A stretch of 64,000 nt of DNA from Paenibacillus sp. JCM 10914 (GTDB taxonomy: Bacteria; Bacillota; Bacilli; Paenibacillales; Paenibacillaceae): assembly GCF_001315105.1 (NCBI RefSeq), contig NZ_BAZR01000001.1, positions 62,001 through 126,000 of the forward strand, read 5' to 3'. This document shows positions 59,538 to 64,000 of the stretch, piece after piece (position 1 is the stretch's first letter; each line of letters starts with the position of its first letter). The notes beneath the pieces were generated by a model. That model saw nothing but the letters and a program-made list of their open reading frames with translations, searched no databases and was not told the origin of the DNA. A program made the translations under genes and the position numbers.

Positions 59538-60263
59538 ATGATGACGACTTCCAAAATACATTCCGCCCCTATCGAGGTATATGCGATTCAGAATTCGGAC
59601 CGTATCTCAGAACAAACCTATGCTTCGTTATTTCAAAGATTGTCTCCTGAACGTGCTCAATACGTAATGAGATTTAAGCAAGCAAACGACTATCAAAGAT
59701 CCTTGCTGGGTGATGCCATGCTCCATCGAATCATCCAAGAAAGGCTGGGTATAGAGCGCCGATACTTGGAGTATGCAAGGAACCAGTATGGCAAGCCGTA
59801 CTTGAAGGAATACCCGGATATCCATTTCAATATTTCCCATTCAGGACACTGGATCGTATGCGCGGTCAGTGACGATTGGATCGGAATCGATGTTGAACAA
59901 GTAAATGTGGTTGATTTAGCCATAGCTGACCGGTTTTTTCACCCAGCCGAACGGGAGCAATTATTACATCTCCATAAAAATAAAAGGCAGTCGCTTTTCT
60001 TTGATTTTTGGACTTTAAAGGAAAGTTACATCAAAGCGGTGGGCAAGGGCCTCCATCTGCCGCTCGATTCCTTCGCGCTAGAGATGAGGGACGAAGGATG
60101 GGCCCCAATCATGGGAGAAGAAGGACGTACCTTCTTCTTTAGACAATACGAGATTGAGGAGGGGTATAAGATGTCGGTGTGCAGTCCATGCTCCGCGTTT
60201 CCTGATCGTATTCAGTATATATCCGCAGAATACCTGACTATAGAAGACCATCAGCCGATCTAG
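59538..60263 (+). CDS. 4'-phosphopantetheinyl transferase, Sfp type
   Basis: 241 residues. Attaches the phosphopantetheine arm of CoA to carrier proteins of fatty-acid, polyketide or non-ribosomal peptide synthesis. Diagnostic motifs are NISHSGHWIVCAVSD, IGIDVEQV (Mg-binding Asp/Glu) and FFDFWTLKESYIKAVGKGL. Length is close to Sfp. AAAGGAAT precedes the ATG pair at 59538/59541. No synthetase gene is nearby, so it probably acts in trans. Ends before a perfect hairpin shared with the convergent gene. Confidence 0.94.
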   Translation: MMTTSKIHSAPIEVYAIQNSDRISEQTYASLFQRLSPERAQYVMRFKQANDYQRSLLGDAMLHRIIQERLGIERRYLEYARNQYGKPYLKEYPDIHFNISHSGHWIVCAVSDDWIGIDVEQVNVVDLAIADRFFHPAEREQLLHLHKNKRQSLFFDFWTLKESYIKAVGKGLHLPLDSFALEMRDEGWAPIMGEEGRTFFFRQYEIEEGYKMSVCSPCSAFPDRIQYISAEYLTIEDHQPI

Positions 60264-60281
60264 TCAAATAGCTTCAGATTG

Positions 60282-60322
60282 AACAGGCCGGCCTTGGTTC
60301 TTAGAACCAAGGCCGGCCTGTT
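60282..60322. terminator. Bidirectional terminator between the Sfp-type and FAD oxidoreductase genes
   Basis: A near-perfect stem of about 20 pairs (AACAGGCCGGCCTTGGTTC and complement) with a minimal loop between two convergent genes, followed by TTT on the plus strand. Confidence 0.85.
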
Positions 60323-60351
60323 TGCCGTTCTATCGCCGAGTTATCTATTTA

Positions 60352-61925
60352 TCAGACCGGCCGCAGTTCCGGCCACGCAAGTTCAATTCCCTCCTGGACA
60401 AGTCGTTGCTGGAAGTTTGCGAGCGTATCCTGATGGTTGCGAATGTCGGTAGGCAGGATGTTTTGTTCCAGGCAATAACTGATGCAATATCCGGCGGCTT
60501 CGCCGATATTCCATTCGACCGGATGCAATCGGTAGCAGCCGTTCGTGATATGGGTAACGCCGATGTTTTTACTGGCGGCCAGCACATTCTTAACCCGTTT
60601 GGGTATTAAGCTCCCGAGAGGATCTGGAATGGCAGCGAAGAGATATCGATGTAAGGCCTCTCGCCGGTGCTAGGATGCAGATCAATTCGATAACAGCCGA
60701 TGCCGACGGAGTCATGGAAGGTCTCCGCAACGCCGTCTGGGCGCGAGTCGGTGGCGACGTGCTGTTCCAGCACGGTGAACTCCGCTTGAATTCTTCTCGA
60801 TTCCCGAATGTAAGGATACATCGCTATGCCATCCTCCGTACCGACGACATCGGGCCGAAGTCGCAAGCCGGGATAGCCCTGACCGCCATCCGGGCGCGGC
60901 ACTTCAGTCTGCAGCCAATATAGCAGGGATAAGCTGAGCTGCTTCGCTTGGTTCAGATTGCGCTGTACCTCATCTGCGGGCACGTCGATGATCGAACCGA
61001 GCCAGTAGTCGTTCTGTGGCCAATTGACCAGTGAGATTGGGCGTTCTATGGTACTATCTGCGAAATGCTTAGGATCAAGGATCTGTCGGTATTGAAACAG
61101 CGGGAATTTGTCATGACCGGGAAAAATCTCATACTCAACCGGCTCATTGGTAGACGGTTTAATCGCCGTTAGGCTTAACAGCTTATCCGGCCAGAACTCT
61201 GGCTTGTATTCCCGCCAGGAATCATACATCTCGGGCTTAGCTATCGTATGGTCCTCACCCTCGACATAATCGACTGCAAAACAATATGTAAAACCCTGCA
61301 TATCCTGCGGCAGCGGGTCGCCATCCACGGCATGAGGCTCTCCTGTCTGGGCCTTGGATTCTGCCCCGGTCACATATTCGATATCAGCCAACGGGAGCAA
61401 ATCGCCAAGCTCCGTGGCATCTACAAAAAACGGTGCCGTTAAGCGTAGCTTGGCCTGGGTCTGTAGATGGCTCACGGTTACGCTGCGCACTTGGTCACCC
61501 GAGGTATCGGTAGCCTCGACGGCATATTGGTAGAGAATTTGAATCTGTCCGCTATGGATATAAGGGGCCAGCATCTGCTGCAGTACCGCCAAGGCGGTGC
61601 GCGGCTCATGGCATAGACGACTGACAATGCCGCTGCCCGGATTCAGTTGAGCATGATTTCTTGCCATAGCGGTCATAGGAAAATGATCTCGATAATACTG
61701 GCGCACCCCTTCGCGGAACTGGCGATAGCTGCGCGTGCAGCCGAACTGTTCGATCCACGGGTGTTCGTCGGGAGGTACTGCCTGGCTCGTCAATTGACCG
61801 CCGATCCAGGTCGTTTCTTCTGTCATGATGACCGTTCTTCCTGATTTCGCTGCGGCGAGTGCGGCAGCGGTGCCGCCGGTGCCCCCGCCTAGAATGACGA
61901 TATCGGCCTGCATCTCTCGTATCAT
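60352..61925 (-). CDS. FAD-dependent oxidoreductase (FAD_oxidored family), one-base frameshift near the C-terminus
   Basis: About 524 residues once joined. The N-terminal Rossmann motif is DIVILGGGTGGTAAALAAAK, followed by TEETTWIGGQLTSQ and VDATELGDLLPLADIEYV, typical of the secreted-sugar-associated FAD_oxidored group. The first frame ends at 60606 after PYIDISSLPFQI. The second resumes with PLGSLIPKRVKN and LAASKNIGVTHITNGCYRLH, the expected FAD-binding end, to 60352. One base is missing at the GG at 60620-60621 (GGG expected); the interval is 2 modulo 3. ATG 61925 follows AAAGGAG; the frame extends to 62045 without support. Substrate unknown. Confidence 0.9.
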
Positions 61926-62101
61926 TGAGTAATCTCCTTTGGCTTGTAGAGTATTCGCGCTGCACATGGCAGAGGAACGTATAAAAGTGATTACCTTCAT
62001 TGTAGAGAGGTATGTACGGGAAGAGTACGGGACAGAGGTGACCATTTTTGGTAATCTGATGCGTTTTTAATCAGTTTATTATCGGTTCGGTTCCATATCA
62101 T

Positions 62102-64000
62102 TTAGAGTGCGGTTTTGTACTTGCTCCTGTATTGCCCCGGCGTCATGCCCTCCAGCTTGCGAAATGAGCGGATAAAGTTCTGTGAATTGTTATAGCTGAG
62201 TTTCTCCGCGATGTCCTTGATCGGCATCTCCGTTTCGACAAGCCATTTTTTCGACATCTTGAACCGGTATTGGGTGAGATATTCGCTAAAGGACATATTT
62301 GTTTCTTTCTTGAATACACTGCTTAAGTAAAAATTGTTATAATGCAGTCGGACTGCGCATTCCTCCAGCGTAATGTTGCGGTCGAATTCATTGCGAATCA
62401 TCTCGATGATCTGCTCGGACAGATTCTGGTACTGGGAGTCCTGCCGATCTCGGAATACCCTCGCCATCGGGCGAATCATCCGCTCCTTGAACCAAGCTTC
62501 AATGTCGGAGCTTGTATAGAGTCGCAACAATTCCTCCACCAGCGAGCTGTCATGAATATTCAATTGCTCCATCATGATGCCGTTCTCCTGCATGACAATC
62601 ATTAAGTCATTGAGTAGCCGAATCAGCGAGAGCTGGTATTCATGCGGGGTGCGATCCTTGCGGAACACTTCCGCGAGCCAATCGTGCAGCAGTTCCTCAG
62701 CCCGCTCTTCCTCGGCCAGTTTGATGGCATCGATCAATTCGTTCTCGATCTGTACAGGGTAGAAGTAAATACGGGTATGTTGGCCGGAATTCAAGCTGAA
62801 ATACGGTATGATGACACCGGTACCAAGCTTGATCCGGTGCTTCAGTGCTTCCAGCCCCTCTTGATAGGCACGGGAAGTTTTGGCTAGATTCTTATAGGGC
62901 AGGCTAATTCCGATACTTACCTCGAGATCAAGGAAAGCGCGCGTCGTTTTTTGAATGTCCTCGGACAACGTATAGATGTAATCATGGAACGCTTCATTGG
63001 ATATCCGCTCACGACCGATCAGCGTCGCTTGGGTCTGATCGACGATGACGGAGGGAAGGCGGTGCGAAGAAGGGATCATCTCTTCAATGATATTGTGAAT
63101 GGCAAACAGCAGCAGATCCCCGTCTTTGCGTTCGTATCTTGTCTCGTCCAACTGGTCAATCTGCAAGGTGAACACGGCCATCTGATCCCAACTCGCAACC
63201 TGCTCTTCCAAGCCGAATAACTCGATCTGTTCTTCCATTTCCGGGGCGCTGATCTTGCCCAAGAATAGCTTGTGCAAGAAAAACGTTCGTACTTGCTGGC
63301 TATTCTGACGGAGTTCGCCACGGAGCTTGGCATTGGAATTGAACATATCGCGGATATGTTCATCGATAATCTGCAACTCGCTTTTTTTATTCGCTCTGAT
63401 TTCGGGCAGACGCTGAGCGATATGTTCAAAAATATGGCGGATCGGCGTGTACATTTTCCGAGTTCCCAGCCATACGAGAAGCACGCTGCAAGCGATCATC
63501 AGCAAGCAGATGTACAGGGTAAACCAGCCGATCGAACGGGATTCCTTGGTGATCGCCGCCATTTCTGTGAACGAAGCGTAAATCCAGCCGTTAAAGTCGG
63601 AACGAACGTAGGTGACCGATACCGGCTTGTTATCGATTCTCGTCTCAAACTGCCCGGAGTTGCCGTCGAACCGGTCCAGGTCCTCGGTCTGATAACCGTG
63701 ATCGGTTAAATATCGCCCGACCTGATTCTGCTCGGGATGGACGATCATGCGGTAGTTATGGTCGAGGACCATGACCTCGCGGGCATCCGCGGGGCTGTCG
63801 ATCATTGCAGCCAGAGAGCAACTCGGAATTGTAGCCAGCGCTACCCCGCGGGTCGTGGACGACGATAGGGGCATTTTTTTGATCAAGGCAATCGTATACG
63901 GGCAAGCATAGCTCTGCGTATCCGCGGAACCAAGCATCTCCGTCTCGATCAGCATCCAGTTGGAATTGCCCGGAAGTTCCATTAGTGACAGCAGCATATT
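62102..64000 (-). CDS. AraC-family regulator with membrane-bound sensor domain, N-terminus outside the window
   Basis: The frame is still open at the window end, so the ATG at 63997 is not the true start. Visible: part of an extracellular Cache-like sensor, a membrane segment (about residues 155-176 of the visible part, GWFTLYICLLMIACSVLLVW), a cytosolic middle region and a C-terminal AraC double helix-turn-helix (LEECAVRLHYNNFYLSSVFK and FIRSFRKLEGMTPGQYRSKY). Full-length relatives are about 750-780 residues, so roughly 120-150 are missing. Such one-component membrane regulators control nearby polysaccharide genes, here possibly beyond the window or the FAD oxidoreductase gene, which follows it on the same strand. 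Confidence 0.88.
   Translation of the reverse strand, partial: NMLLSLMELPGNSNWMLIETEMLGSADTQSYACPYTIALIKKMPLSSSTTRGVALATIPSCSLAAMIDSPADAREVMVLDHNYRMIVHPEQNQVGRYLTDHGYQTEDLDRFDGNSGQFETRIDNKPVSVTYVRSDFNGWIYASFTEMAAITKESRSIGWFTLYICLLMIACSVLLVWLGTRKMYTPIRHIFEHIAQRLPEIRANKKSELQIIDEHIRDMFNSNAKLRGELRQNSQQVRTFFLHKLFLGKISAPEMEEQIELFGLEEQVASWDQMAVFTLQIDQLDETRYERKDGDLLLFAIHNIIEEMIPSSHRLPSVIVDQTQATLIGRERISNEAFHDYIYTLSEDIQKTTRAFLDLEVSIGISLPYKNLAKTSRAYQEGLEALKHRIKLGTGVIIPYFSLNSGQHTRIYFYPVQIENELIDAIKLAEEERAEELLHDWLAEVFRKDRTPHEYQLSLIRLLNDLMIVMQENGIMMEQLNIHDSSLVEELLRLYTSSDIEAWFKERMIRPMARVFRDRQDSQYQNLSEQIIEMIRNEFDRNITLEECAVRLHYNNFYLSSVFKKETNMSFSEYLTQYRFKMSKKWLVETEMPIKDIAEKLSYNNSQNFIRSFRKLEGMTPGQYRSKYKTAL

Overview
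The window looks like a chromosomal segment of a Paenibacillus-type Bacillota bacterium. The basis is the gene content (YesM/YesN two-component system beside LplABC-type sugar transport, an S-layer-anchored putative glycosidase, AraR, GlcT and HPr-Ser46 style carbon control, YuaF/YuaG flotillin), frequent GTG/TTG starts behind strong Shine-Dalgarno (SD) sites, and many intrinsic terminators. Genus assignment is inference; no rRNA or tRNA gene was recognised.

Layout. 1-2.6 kb: 3' part of a HAD phosphatase, a sirtuin and a YghZ-type aldo-keto reductase. 2.6-8.8 kb: AraC-type regulator divergent from a Leloir operon galK-galE-galT, then an iron-dependent alcohol dehydrogenase. 8.9-11.1 kb: NfeD/flotillin pair behind a sigma-W-like promoter. 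11.2-15.2 kb: glcT, a GlcT-type antiterminator site, a glucose-type PTS IIBA gene without IIC, ptsH and ptsI. 15.3-18.7 kb: type I pullulanase and ribosomal protein L25/Ctc. 18.7-23.3 kb: orphan amino-acid binding lipoprotein, kduI-deoR-kduD (uronate catabolism) and a glycerophosphodiesterase. 23.4-28.5 kb: urtABCDE urea ABC transporter behind a TnrA/GlnR-like box. 28.5-38 kb: arabinose block araA, araR, araD, araB, araM, an ArsR-like regulator and a GH51 arabinofuranosidase, with AraR boxes. 38-42.6 kb: membrane and small proteins including the KhtTU K+/H+ antiporter. 42.7-58.3 kb: polysaccharide-sensing and uptake cluster (binding lipoprotein, YesM kinase, YesN regulator, two large palindromic repeat arrays, LplB/LplC permeases, second binding lipoprotein, 1578-residue S-layer protein). 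58.3-64 kb: a 51-bp tandem array, a nucleotidyltransferase, an Sfp-type phosphopantetheinyl transferase, an FAD oxidoreductase and the C-terminal part of a membrane-linked AraC regulator.

Together the genes describe a plant-polysaccharide degrader: arabinan, pectin/uronate, alpha-glucan and galactose breakdown are all represented, with PTS phosphocarriers central to carbon control.

Two things deserve attention. First, eight otherwise intact genes (PTS IIBA, pullulanase, urtE, araA, khtU, yesN, lplB, FAD oxidoreductase) are each split by what looks like one missing base. All eight have a length of 2 modulo 3, which points to systematic base loss in the sequence rather than eight pseudogenes. 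Second, the YesMN/Lpl cluster contains three tandem-repeat arrays. Two of them have different sequences but the same period (about 236-244 bp) and the same palindrome-plus-spacer design.
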